A program made the position numbers and the translations under genes. The notes beneath the pieces were generated by a model that was given only the letters and a program-made list of their open reading frames with translations, had not been told where the DNA came from and did not search any database. This document shows positions 26,206 through 33,971 of a DNA stretch of 53,437 nt, piece by piece. The stretch is taken from NCBI GenBank assembly GCA_964403795.1, contig CAYOHP010000031.1, positions 1 to 53,437 of the forward strand, given 5' to 3'. This DNA comes from CAYOHP01 sp964403795 [NCBI: uncultured bacterium] (GTDB lineage Bacteria; Muiribacteriota; UBA6191; CAZXTJ01). Positions within the stretch are counted from its first letter, which is position 1; each line of letters opens with the position of its first letter.

Positions 26206-28190
26206 GGCAGGCCTCCCGGGGACCGCCGGCGCAGGGCGCCCGGGGCGTCGAGAAGCAGCACCACGGTCCCGTCGGGTTCGAGGGTCGCCCCGGCCACCCC
26301 GGGGATCTCGGGGAAGTGGGGAGCCAGGGGACGCACCACGACCTCGAGCTCTCCCAGGAGCTCCTCGACACCCACCGCGACCTCCTTGCCGGCGCTGGCC
26401 AGGACCACCACGAACCTGGCCTCGTCCCGAGGCCCGGATCCGGCCATTCCCACGAGATCGGGGAACGCCAGGTAGGGAACCGGCCGATCCCGGAACCCCA
26501 CCATGGGTCCGCGACCGGCGATGGCCCGGACCTCGACGTCCCTGCGTCTCGCTACCTCCTCGACGTGGGACAGCGGCAGGCCCCATCGCCTGCCCCCGGC
26601 CCGCACCAGGAGGACGTCGGAGAGAGCCAGGGTCAGGGGGAACCTCAGGCAGACCCGGGTGCCGGATGCCTCGGGGTCCTCGAACCAGACCTCTCCGTTC
26701 AGGTTCTCGACCGCTTGCTTGACGGCATCCAGCCCCACCCCCCTTCCCGAGACCTCGGTCGCCACATCCCGGGTGGTGAAACCGGGCAGGAAGACCAGCC
26801 GGGCGAGTTCGTCGCTCCCCATGCGCTCCAGGTCGCATGCCGGGACCAGGCCGCGATCGCGGGCCCGGGCCGCGATCCGGTCGAGGTCCAGACCGGCACC
26901 GTCGTCCTCGACCTCGATCCGGAACGACTGGCCCACGGCTCGGGCCCGTACCGAGAGCCTTCCCTCGGCAGGTTTCCCCGCCGCGGTCCGGCTCGGAGGG
27001 GGCTCGATCCCATGGTCGAGGGCGTTGCGGAGCAGATGGGCCAGCGGATCCGCGAGGCGCTCGGTGAGGCTGGCATCGAGCTCGGTCTCCCCACCTTCGA
27101 GCCGGAGGTCCGCCTGCTTGCCGAGCCGCTGCGCCAGGTCCCGGACCATGCGCGGGAAGCGGGCGAAGAGTCGGGACACGGGAACCATGCGCATCGAGAG
27201 CACGCCCTCGGTCATGCGCGCCAGGCATCGGGACTGCCGATCCAACACCTCGTCGAGATCGTGACCCAAGGCCCGGGTGAGCAGCGGACGCGCCGGTCCG
27301 GCCAGGATCCGTCCCAGGTCCTGGTGGGTGGCTCGGACCTCGCCGAGGGTGCGCAGCAGCTCGTCGATTGTCTCCAGCGCCACCCGGAGCCGGCTGGTCT
27401 CGGGCGCCACCGGCGGAGGCGGACCGGCCGCCCAGGCGGCCCCCGGGGACGCCGGGACGACCTGCGGGGTCGAGGCGGGCCCCGGGGACCCGGATCGAGC
27501 CAGATCCACCTCTTCGACCTCCGGGCTGCGGCAAGCCCTCTCCAGGTCGGCCGGCCCGCGTCCGGGCGCGACCACCACCGCCACCCAGAGCCAGCAGGGG
27601 CGACGGGAAGCCAAGTCGCCCAGGCGCTCGACGGGAGGTTCGCTGGCGACGACCCGTCCCACCTCCCCGAGATTCCGGAGCACCAGCAGGGCCCGCAGGT
27701 CCGGGACCGGGATGCCGTCGCGGAAGCGGATCCCCACGATCCCTGCACCCGTGTCCCGGGCGGAGGTCACCACGGTCCCGGGAGGTGTCCGGCCGGAGTT
27801 GCCGGCGCTCCAGCGCTCCATGCGTCGGGCGCCCTCTCCCTCCGGCTCCTCTGCTGCGGGCCCCCGGGTCCTCCCCTCGTCGAGGTGGACCGCCAGCGCG
27901 TCGGCGGCCTCCATGAGGATCTCGAGATCCCCAGGGGTCCGCTCCGACCTCCCCTTGAGCGAGACCGCGGCCTCCTCCACCCGGTGGACGAATCCGGCCA
28001 GCCGTCCCCAGCCGACGGCCGCGGCCGACCCCTTCAGGTTGTGGAGGGTGCGCAGGGCATCGTCGAGCTCCCCGATCCGGCCGGGATCGTTCTCGAGGCG
28101 GAGCAAGGCCGCCTCCAGACGTTCGCTCTGTTCGGCCCCCTCCTCGAGGAACGTCCTGCGCAATCGGACCCTGGGATCTGCCTCATCCAT
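26202..28190 (-). CDS. cheA: Chemotaxis-type histidine kinase CheA
   Basis: A 662-residue CheA. The HPt domain (1-110) has phosphoacceptor His50 (TLHNLKGSAAAVGWG). A variable Pro-rich stretch and P2-like region follow (about 150-270). The dimerisation helices are near 325-390. The kinase domain has N-box HLLRNALDHGIE, G1 VEDDGAGLD and G2 GRGVGLDAVKQAVE. The CheW-like regulatory domain is C-terminal (about 525-655, LRFPLTLALSDVLLVRAGGRRWGLPL). All catalytic motifs look intact. No receptor, CheW, CheR or CheB is in the window. I take the ATG at 28190; the frame is open far upstream, but that part is antisense to another gene. A TACTCT lies 8 bases before the ATG. Confidence 0.95.
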   Translation of the reverse strand: MDEADPRVRLRRTFLEEGAEQSERLEAALLRLENDPGRIGELDDALRTLHNLKGSAAAVGWGRLAGFVHRVEEAAVSLKGRSERTPGDLEILMEAADALAVHLDEGRTRGPAAEEPEGEGARRMERWSAGNSGRTPPGTVVTSARDTGAGIVGIRFRDGIPVPDLRALLVLRNLGEVGRVVASEPPVERLGDLASRRPCWLWVAVVVAPGRGPADLERACRSPEVEEVDLARSGSPGPASTPQVVPASPGAAWAAGPPPPVAPETSRLRVALETIDELLRTLGEVRATHQDLGRILAGPARPLLTRALGHDLDEVLDRQSRCLARMTEGVLSMRMVPVSRLFARFPRMVRDLAQRLGKQADLRLEGGETELDASLTERLADPLAHLLRNALDHGIEPPPSRTAAGKPAEGRLSVRARAVGQSFRIEVEDDGAGLDLDRIAARARDRGLVPACDLERMGSDELARLVFLPGFTTRDVATEVSGRGVGLDAVKQAVENLNGEVWFEDPEASGTRVCLRFPLTLALSDVLLVRAGGRRWGLPLSHVEEVARRRDVEVRAIAGRGPMVGFRDRPVPYLAFPDLVGMAGSGPRDEARFVVVLASAGKEVAVGVEELLGELEVVVRPLAPHFPEIPGVAGATLEPDGTVVLLLDAPGALRRRSPGGLP

Positions 28191-28198
28191 CGCCGACG

Positions 28199-28204
28199 AG
28201 AGTA
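28199..28204 (-). promoter_or_regulatory. Putative -10 (TACTCT) for cheA, leaderless spacing
   Basis: TACTCT on the minus strand lies 8 bases before the cheA ATG. It sits in a 35-base divergent intergenic region, 9 bases from the -10 of the plus-strand gene. No clear -35 is seen. Confidence 0.4.
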
Positions 28205-28213
28205 CCTCCCGGC

Positions 28214-28219
28214 TACGCT
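28214..28219 (+). promoter_or_regulatory. Putative -10 (TACGCT), leaderless spacing
   Basis: TACGCT lies 6 bases before the GTG at 28226, in the same 35-base gap as the divergent cheA -10. No clear -35 is seen. Confidence 0.4.
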
Positions 28220-28225
28220 CTCCCG

Positions 28226-29776
28226 GTGCCGGCGCTCCTCGACGTCCTGCCGCTCGCGACCCTGGCGATCGCCACCTTCGCCCTCGACCCATGTGCCGCC
28301 GACCCCACGGTGCCCAAGCGCCTGGTGCTCGCTCTGGGCCTGGCGCTCTCGCTGCTGCCCCGCTCGGACCGGGATCGCCCGGACGGCGTGACTTCCGCTG
28401 CGACCCTGCTCGCGTTCCTGCTGGTCGGAGCGGCCGCCACCGCCTCGTTCCCCGGGAGGATCCCGGAAGCGCTCCCCAGGATCGCGATCGCCCTGGGTGC
28501 CCTGCTGGCCGCCCGCAGGGGTCCGGGACCGGAGGTCGTCTCCGGCTTCCTGGCCTGGCTCGTGCAGTGGGTAGCGGTGGCGAGCCTGCTCGAGCTGGCA
28601 TTCCCTCCTGCCTGGCGATCGGCGGCATCCCCCGAGCATGTAGCCGGCGAGCTGGTCGGCCCCCTGGCCAATCCCAACCTGACCGCTTCGGTCCTGGTCC
28701 TGGGCCTGGCCGCGACCCGGATCCGGTTCGGGCTCCCGGGCCTGATGCTCCCCTGCCTGGCCCTGGCAGGCACCCTGTCGCGAGCAGGTTGGGTGGGTGC
28801 CGCCGTCGCCCTCCTGGCGCGGGCGCGGAGCCACCGGACGGATCCTTCCGGCCCGGTCGCACCGGGTCCCGGCGCGATCCCGGCAGCGACCCGGGGACCG
28901 GCTCCCAGGCGCCTCGCCTCGGTCCTGCTCCTGACCTCGTGCGCGGGCCTGGGATTGGCCCTCTCGCACCGTTTCGATCTCGGCCAGCTGGTCCGTACCC
29001 GTACCGTGGCGGCTCGCCTGGCCCTCTGGGAGCGCCTGGGCCAGGCCGTGACCGAGCGTCCGGCCGTCGGCTGGGGTCCCGGAGGGAGTGCCGTCGCCTA
29101 CGGGCTTTCCCTGGAAGGCCGGGGGCCGGCCGAAGGCCTCCCGGACCGGGTCGACCACGCCCACCAGCCGTTCCTGGAGCGTGCCGTGGAGGCGGGAATC
29201 CCGGGTCTGGCGGCCAGCCTGCTCCTGGCCCTGGCGATCCTGGCGGGCATCCGGGAGGGGCTCCGGTCCCCTCACCCGGGGCCGGCTGCCGGCCTCGCCG
29301 GTCTGCTGGTCGCCGAGTCCGTGGGGGTCGGGCTGGAGAGCGACTGCGGCGTGGCACTGGCGGCCTTGGCGGCCGGGTCCCTCCCCCCCGTGGCGACGCT
29401 TGCCGCCCCGGGGAGGGTTCCTGGCTGGACGCCCCGACTGGTGGCGCTCGCGCTCCTCGCCTTCCTGCCCTCGACCTGGCGACGGGCCGGAGAGGAGAGG
29501 ACCCGCGCCGAGGTGCCGCGGCTGGCTACCCATCCGGGGCGGATCCCCCGTGACCGGTTCGAGGTCGTGCCTTCGAGCCCCGAACTGCGACTCGACACTG
29601 CCGGCTTGCTGCTCGACCCCGAGGCCCCCGACCTGGGACCGCGGGTGGGACGCTCCCGCGCCCGCTACCTGCTGCTCGAAGCCTCCCACCCGGGAGCACC
29701 GGCCGCCGGTTCGATGCGCCGGGCCATCCGGGAGCGGCTGGGCGCCCCGCGGCGCCAGGGTCCCGAGCCTCCCTGA
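28226..29776 (+). CDS. O-antigen ligase/polymerase-like membrane protein
   Basis: A 516-residue polytopic membrane protein with about ten hydrophobic segments. It has the Wzy_C/O-antigen-ligase type motif HAHQPFLERAVEAGIPGL near residues 310-328, preceded by a periplasmic-loop-like stretch (GWGPGGSAVAYGLSLEG). The family joins or polymerises surface polysaccharides on the periplasmic side. About 100 residues at the C-terminus after the last span are soluble and unassigned. There is no glycan gene cluster around it, so the substrate is unknown. It diverges from cheA across only 35 bases. The GTG start has no ribosome-binding site. Confidence 0.75.
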   Translation: MPALLDVLPLATLAIATFALDPCAADPTVPKRLVLALGLALSLLPRSDRDRPDGVTSAATLLAFLLVGAAATASFPGRIPEALPRIAIALGALLAARRGPGPEVVSGFLAWLVQWVAVASLLELAFPPAWRSAASPEHVAGELVGPLANPNLTASVLVLGLAATRIRFGLPGLMLPCLALAGTLSRAGWVGAAVALLARARSHRTDPSGPVAPGPGAIPAATRGPAPRRLASVLLLTSCAGLGLALSHRFDLGQLVRTRTVAARLALWERLGQAVTERPAVGWGPGGSAVAYGLSLEGRGPAEGLPDRVDHAHQPFLERAVEAGIPGLAASLLLALAILAGIREGLRSPHPGPAAGLAGLLVAESVGVGLESDCGVALAALAAGSLPPVATLAAPGRVPGWTPRLVALALLAFLPSTWRRAGEERTRAEVPRLATHPGRIPRDRFEVVPSSPELRLDTAGLLLDPEAPDLGPRVGRSRARYLLLEASHPGAPAAGSMRRAIRERLGAPRRQGPEPP

Positions 29777-29956
29777 GGGCTCCGGGAGAGGACCCCGAAG
29801 CGGCTCCCCGAGCCGGCTCCCCTCCCGCCCCTGACCAGTCGCCTCGGATCTCCTCCCTTCGTGTCGCTCCCGAATCGGAATCCATCCGCCGAAGACATGG
29901 ATCGGACGTGCCCTCGCAGGACCGATCGAGGGACGCACGACACGGAGGCCCGATCC

Positions 29957-31036
29957 ATGCGTTCCGCCCCGGGAGCCCGCAGGTCGAAGACGACCCGCCG
30001 CCTCGCATCGCTGCTGCTCGCCCCCTGCCTCGCCCCGGCCCTCCTGGCCCAGGGCGGTGGCGCCAACCCCGACAAGTACGTGGTGACCTACGAGGAGCTC
30101 AAGGCGGCCATGGAACCCGGGCGCCTGATCTTCGACACCAGCCTCAAGCGCCGGCGGATCGCGCTCCAGTCGATCCTCAAGCAGACCGCCGACCTGAACT
30201 ACAGCCAGAACATCTTCGAGGAGGTCGCCAAGCTCTTCGCGGTCAAGGACTACCACCCGGTGGCGGTCAAGCTCGTCGGCCACAAGCGGCCCTACGTGGT
30301 CGACGTCGACAACCCCGAGGACATCCTCGAGGTCGAGGAGCCGCCCAAGCGCATCCCCAGGATCGGCAACGCCGACTTCGGCGGCACCGGCGGCGAGGAC
30401 GGAGGCCGCTCGCGCACCCCCGACGGCGGACGGGGCCGGACTCCGGACCTCGGGCCGATCCGCGGCTCGGGAGGCGAAGGCGACCAGGGCGGTACCACCC
30501 GCAAGCCCGGCGACGGGGCCCCGATCTCCCGCAAGGAATTCGAGGACATCGCCCGGGACCTGGAGAACGGCATCCACAACGCCATCCTCGAGACGCTCAA
30601 GGCGAAGGGCCACGAGGTGGCGGCCCTGAACGTCTTCGCCCAGACCCTCGACATGGTGAAGGTGATCCTGATCCTCTCCACCAAGGATCTCCCGGACAGC
30701 CGGATCCGGAGCACCCTCACCTCGGTCCGCAGCATCATCGAGCGCGAAGTGCTCTCGGCCAAGTACCCGGGGGTCAGCCTGGCGGAGCTCTCGAGCTTCA
30801 CCCTCCTGAACCAGAAGGACGGGCTCTTCTTCGAGCACCCCGTCCTCTACTGGCAGCTCAAGGAAGGCAGCTGGACCCCCGCCAAGCCCGACCGGGTCCA
30901 GGGCGAGGCTCCCCGCGAGGGTTCGGTCTCGGCCCGCACCGGGGTCGAGATCGAGGACTACTTCACCAGCCGCGACTTCGAGCCCGAGGAGGACTTCGAC
31001 GAGCGCGAGCTGCTCACCCCGATCCAGGGCTTCTGA
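29957..31036 (+). CDS. Secreted protein of unknown function
   Basis: A 359-residue protein with a Sec-type signal peptide (positive RRSKTTRR, then LASLLLAPCLAPALLA, predicted cleavage near residue 31-33). The mature part begins with a helical/strand domain (about 36-130; KYVVTYEELKAAMEPGRLIFD). A Gly/Arg/Asp-rich linker (about 135-190) follows, then a second alpha/beta domain (about 190-300; EFEDIARDLENGIHNAILETLKAKGHEVAAL). The acidic tail contains FEPEEDFDEREL. I do not recognise a family. I chose the ATG at 29957 because GGAGG lies 7 bases upstream and it puts the signal peptide at the N-terminus; the frame opens at 29861. Two strong hairpins follow the stop. Confidence 0.82.
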   Translation: MRSAPGARRSKTTRRLASLLLAPCLAPALLAQGGGANPDKYVVTYEELKAAMEPGRLIFDTSLKRRRIALQSILKQTADLNYSQNIFEEVAKLFAVKDYHPVAVKLVGHKRPYVVDVDNPEDILEVEEPPKRIPRIGNADFGGTGGEDGGRSRTPDGGRGRTPDLGPIRGSGGEGDQGGTTRKPGDGAPISRKEFEDIARDLENGIHNAILETLKAKGHEVAALNVFAQTLDMVKVILILSTKDLPDSRIRSTLTSVRSIIEREVLSAKYPGVSLAELSSFTLLNQKDGLFFEHPVLYWQLKEGSWTPAKPDRVQGEAPREGSVSARTGVEIEDYFTSRDFEPEEDFDERELLTPIQGF

Positions 31037-31044
31037 GACCGTCA

Positions 31045-31075
31045 CCCGGGACGGACCCGAAAGGGTCCGCCCGGG
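31045..31075 (+). terminator. Hairpin with GAAA tetraloop, likely terminator
   Basis: CCCGGG, a bulged A, then CGGACCC-GAAA-GGGTCCG and CCCGGG form a 13-bp stem with a GNRA-type loop, 8 bases after the stop of the secreted-protein gene. There is no T-run, so it may work with Rho or as a 3' stabiliser. Confidence 0.65.
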
Positions 31076-31085
31076 GACGCTGCGG

Positions 31086-31105
31086 GACCCCGCTCCGGCG
31101 GGGTC
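31086..31105. terminator. Second hairpin after the secreted-protein gene
   Basis: GACCCCGC-TCCG-GCGGGGTC is a perfect 8-bp stem with a 4-base loop. Confidence 0.5.
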
Positions 31106-31186
31106 TCGTCGCGTCCGGGACCGGATCCGGGTCCGGTGCCCCGAGCGCGGGGAGCGAGGCCGGCGGTAGGGAGCCGCAGCCGACCG

Positions 31187-31257
31187 CCCCTGGCTCCGCC
31201 AGGGGGAGCAGGGAGGCGTAGGCCCCCGCGAGCGAACCCCTTGGGGTGAGCTGCAAA
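31187..31257 (-). repeat. Intergenic repeat, copy 1
   Basis: Reads on the minus strand as a TGCAGCTC-like head, a hairpin (top strand ACCCC-TT-GGGGT, 31236-31247), then a GC-rich body. The same order and sequence recur at 34778-34849, 44334-44392 and 50670-50745. This copy starts 71 bases past the stop of the small membrane-protein gene on the minus strand. Confidence 0.75.
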
Positions 31258-31284
31258 GGTAGGGAGCCGTGCGGGCGCGACCAA

Positions 31285-31309
31285 GGCCCGGAGGCGTTAC
31301 CTCCGGGCC
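31285..31309 (-). terminator. Strong hairpin downstream of the small membrane-protein gene
   Basis: GGCCCGGAGG-CGTTA-CCTCCGGGCC is a perfect 10-bp stem with a 5-base loop, 19 bases past the stop of the 41-residue ORF. It could serve both strands. Confidence 0.65.
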
Positions 31310-31328
31310 GTAGGTCGGCAGGTTCGGG

Positions 31329-31454
31329 TCAGGCGCTGCGGGCGGCGTCGAGCCAGTCGATGCCCTTGAAGATCCCGACCAGGATCGCGAAGCTCGTACC
31401 CAGGGCCCCGGCCACCACGGCCACCAGGGCGGCCAGCTCCATCCAAGGGGACAT
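31329..31454 (-). CDS. Small single-span membrane protein (41 aa)
   Basis: The frame opens at 31550, but the ATG at 31454 is preceded by GCGAGG with good spacing and gives a 41-residue protein. It has an N-terminal MSPWMEL, one hydrophobic helix (LAALVAVVAGALG through FAILVGIF), and a short tail ending KGIDWLDAARSA. A perfect hairpin follows its stop, so it looks like a free-standing one-gene unit. I do not recognise a family. The sequence would be missed by common length cut-offs. Confidence 0.55.
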   Translation of the reverse strand: MSPWMELAALVAVVAGALGTSFAILVGIFKGIDWLDAARSA

Positions 31455-31632
31455 TTCGACCTCGCTTCTCGAGGAATTCGTCGGTCGGATCGGGTCCGGA
31501 CCGAAGGGGCCCCGCCTGGGCGCCTGGACGCACGGGTTCGCCGGTGGCACCCTGGGGGGGAAGGCCGGGAGCCCCGACCCCGGCCACCTTCACCGTCTCG
31601 GAGGGGAGGAACGACTGGCACGCCTGGGTCTC
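31455..31632. other. Intergenic region between a minus and a plus gene
   Basis: About 180 bases, presumably holding the promoters of the small membrane-protein gene (minus) and the next gene (plus). A GGAGGGGAGG purine run at 31600-31609 is the only ribosome-binding-like signal, 23 bases before the GTG at 31633. No clear -10/-35 pair is seen. Confidence 0.4.
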
Positions 31633-32874
31633 GTGGTGACGTTGCTCTCCACGGCGATCGGGGTCGCGGCCCCGGCGCCGCCTCCCCTGGCCTCTCCGGT
31701 GCCGCTGCCGGCACCCCGGCTGGGCGAGGCCGGGCATGCCGAGGCCGAGCTCCCGCGGGTCCACGCCCTCCAGCCCATGCGGAGCCTGGCCGAACTCGCC
31801 GATTGGTTCGCGGGTCGGGGACGGCTGGACCGGGCCCTCGAGATCGTGGCCTTCGCCCTGGCCCACGATCCCCGGGAGACCGGCATGGTGCGGCGCGCCG
31901 CCCAGCTCTACCAGCGGCTCGGCGTGCCCGCCTCGGCCCGTGCCTACGCCCGCCGCCTGCTGGACCTCGCCCCGGGCGACCCGGTGGCCGAGGCGATCCT
32001 GGCGACGGGAGGGACCTCGGCTCCGGGGACACCCGGGGCCACCTCGACCTCGCCCGGAGCCACCGGTCCCGCGGCCGGTAGCCCGGCCAGGCCCGGGCCA
32101 GGTCCCGGATCGTCGACCCCGGGCGCGACCCCGGCCAAGCCGGCTCCCGAGGCCGGCAAGCCGATCCCGCTCGACGAGAAGCTCCGTACCCTCTCGCTGA
32201 TGAAGCTCGTGCGTTCCGCGGTGATCGGCTACAACCTCCGCCATCCCAGGAAGCCGATGGAATCCCTCGACCTGGCCAAGCTGCGGGGAGACGGGTTGCT
32301 GCCGGCGGACTTCTCCCCGCCGGGTCTCGACCTGCTCGGATGGGAAGGCGGGGAACCGAAACTGGTCGGGGTAGGAACCCTGGGCGAGCTGGAGTCGGCC
32401 GTGGGCGGCTACCACCGGGAGCTGGCAGCCGCCGAGGACTGGATGGCCCGCGGGCAACCCCGGGAGGCGCTCCGCGACCTGCAGAAGATGGAGGGCAAGT
32501 ACGGGCGCACCGATCGGATCCTGGCGCTGGGCCAACGGGCCCTGCGGGCCATCGATCCGGAGAAGGCGGCCGAAGCCGCCTGGGCCGAGGAGGTGGGCGA
32601 GCCTGCCCGGGCCCTCCAGCGGGGCCTCGAACTGTGGAGGGACGGCAGGTCGGATCGAGCCGAGACCGCGCTCAGCGACCTCCTGGCACGCTGGCCGGCT
32701 TCGGCCGAGGCCAGGGTCGCGGGGCGCCTGCTCGGCCTGGTGCGGGCCGGCCACAGCCTCGAGGGGCTCCAGTACTTCTACGAGGCCCGCCGCCGGGCGT
32801 TGGCCGCCAGCCGGTCGACCACCGCCTCGGCCGCGACCAGCGACGGAGCGGGTGCCGACGCCGAGTCGCCCTGA
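31633..32874 (+). CDS. Secreted or anchored TPR-like protein, unknown function
   Basis: About 413 residues from the GTG at 31633. The N-terminus is hydrophobic (VVTLLSTAIGVAAPAPPP), consistent with a signal or anchor, but the start is uncertain. The frame is open to 31246, and a strong purine-rich ribosome-binding-like site at 31600-31609 is better spaced for a CTG at 31615. Helical repeats follow (AELADWFAGRGRLDRALEI). Next come a Thr/Pro/Gly linker (about 125-175), a segment KLVRSAVIGYNLRHPRKPM that faintly resembles pseudopilin-like proteins, and more TPR-type helices (REALRDLQKMEGKYGRTDRI). The family is not recognised. Confidence 0.7.
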   Translation: MVTLLSTAIGVAAPAPPPLASPVPLPAPRLGEAGHAEAELPRVHALQPMRSLAELADWFAGRGRLDRALEIVAFALAHDPRETGMVRRAAQLYQRLGVPASARAYARRLLDLAPGDPVAEAILATGGTSAPGTPGATSTSPGATGPAAGSPARPGPGPGSSTPGATPAKPAPEAGKPIPLDEKLRTLSLMKLVRSAVIGYNLRHPRKPMESLDLAKLRGDGLLPADFSPPGLDLLGWEGGEPKLVGVGTLGELESAVGGYHRELAAAEDWMARGQPREALRDLQKMEGKYGRTDRILALGQRALRAIDPEKAAEAAWAEEVGEPARALQRGLELWRDGRSDRAETALSDLLARWPASAEARVAGRLLGLVRAGHSLEGLQYFYEARRRALAASRSTTASAATSDGAGADAESP

Positions 32875-32897
32875 CTTGGGCGGCGGCGCCTGCCTGC

Positions 32898-32903
32898 TAC
32901 ACT
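32898..32903 (+). promoter_or_regulatory. Putative promoter (TTGGGC - 16 - TACACT) for the CheX-TPR gene, leaderless
   Basis: TACACT ends 7 bases before the GTG at 32911, and TTGGGC at 32876-32881 is a plausible -35 with a 16-base spacer. Transcription would begin at about the start codon. Confidence 0.5.
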
Positions 32904-32910
32904 CGGCGCC

Positions 32911-33945
32911 GTGAGCACCTTCGACCCCGAACCGATCCTGGCCGGCCTCGAGGAGGCCGTGCCCACCATCCTCGCCGAGACCGTGGGCCTCCCCGCCCGG
33001 CCCGCCGGAAGGCGGATCGAATCCCATCCCGTGGTCACCCAGGGCGTCACCGTCCTGGTCGGCGTGGTGGGCGACCTGGAGGGCTACGTGCTGCTCTCCA
33101 TGAGTCCCGATTTCGCCTGCCGGCTGACCGCCCGCCTGCTGGGTCTCGAGATCGAGCGTTGGGACGAGATGGTCGACAGCGCGGTCGGGGAACTCGGGAA
33201 CATGGTGACCGGGCAGACCTCGATGATCCTGCATCGCATGGGCGTCGACTGCGAGCTCTGTCCGCCCACCATCCTGCTCTCCGAGAAGGTCGAGCTCGGT
33301 GGCGCCATCACCGATCTGGCGGGCGTCACCTTCAAGACCGAGTGGGGGAACTTCGACGCCCGGGTCAGCCTCCAGCCCGTGAGCGAGCCGGAAGCGTCCC
33401 ACCCATGCCGGGAGGCGACTCCTGGCCCGGTGTCGACCGGGATCTGCGACCTGGCCCTCCGGACCCTGATCGAGACCGAGGCCCTGGTCCATGAGCTCGC
33501 GACCGAGCTCCGCAGGGAGGACCTCGGAGCAGCCCTGGAACGAGCCCGGATCGTCGGCGCCCGGGGCGATGCGGCCGCGGCCGCGGTCCCGGTGCTGCTC
33601 GCCCGGGAGGCCGAGCGTCGCCGGGACGGTGGCGACCGGGACGCCTTCGAGACCCTATGCCGGACCGCCCTGGAACTCGACCCGGACTGCCGGCCGGCCC
33701 GGGTGCAACTCGCTCGCGCCCACCTCGAGGTCGATCGCCCAGGGGAGGCGCTCACCCATTGGCAGGCGATCCTCGAAGCCGATCCGCTGGAGGGCTCCGC
33801 CTGGTACTGGTCGGCGGTCTGCAAGGACCGGATGGGGGACGTACCCACCGCCCTGTTGCTGGCCGAGCGAGGCGCCCGCCGGGGCGCCGGACCGAAGGCC
33901 GAGCGGCTGGCCGACGAGCTCCGCAAGCGCCTCCCGCCGGAGTAG
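32911..33945 (+). CDS. CheX-like phosphatase domain fused to TPR repeats
   Basis: 344 residues. Residues 1-155 match the CheX/CheC fold pattern, with the active-site helix VDSAVGELGNMVTG; Glu94 and Asn97 are in the ExxN arrangement that positions water for CheY-P dephosphorylation. Residues about 195-344 are TPR-like helices (AFETLCRTALELDPDCRPARVQLARAHL). CheX normally stands alone, so the TPR fusion is unusual. The single-domain receiver at 25837 is the only CheY-like partner in the window, making it the obvious candidate substrate (inference). The GTG start has no ribosome-binding site and sits 7 bases after a TACACT. Confidence 0.8.
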   Translation: MSTFDPEPILAGLEEAVPTILAETVGLPARPAGRRIESHPVVTQGVTVLVGVVGDLEGYVLLSMSPDFACRLTARLLGLEIERWDEMVDSAVGELGNMVTGQTSMILHRMGVDCELCPPTILLSEKVELGGAITDLAGVTFKTEWGNFDARVSLQPVSEPEASHPCREATPGPVSTGICDLALRTLIETEALVHELATELRREDLGAALERARIVGARGDAAAAAVPVLLAREAERRRDGGDRDAFETLCRTALELDPDCRPARVQLARAHLEVDRPGEALTHWQAILEADPLEGSAWYWSAVCKDRMGDVPTALLLAERGARRGAGPKAERLADELRKRLPPE

Positions 33946-33971
33946 TTCCGGGACAGGGCGCCGGGAGCCGG

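Noticed and set aside
31014-31284. Two overlapping 80-codon minus-strand frames after the secreted-protein gene
   Set aside because: They lie on hairpins and the intergenic repeat, lack a ribosome-binding site and have low-complexity products.
28034-32032. 1332-codon minus-strand frame
   Set aside because: It crosses a terminator region, an intergenic repeat and several plus-strand genes. Its composition is that of antisense shadow.
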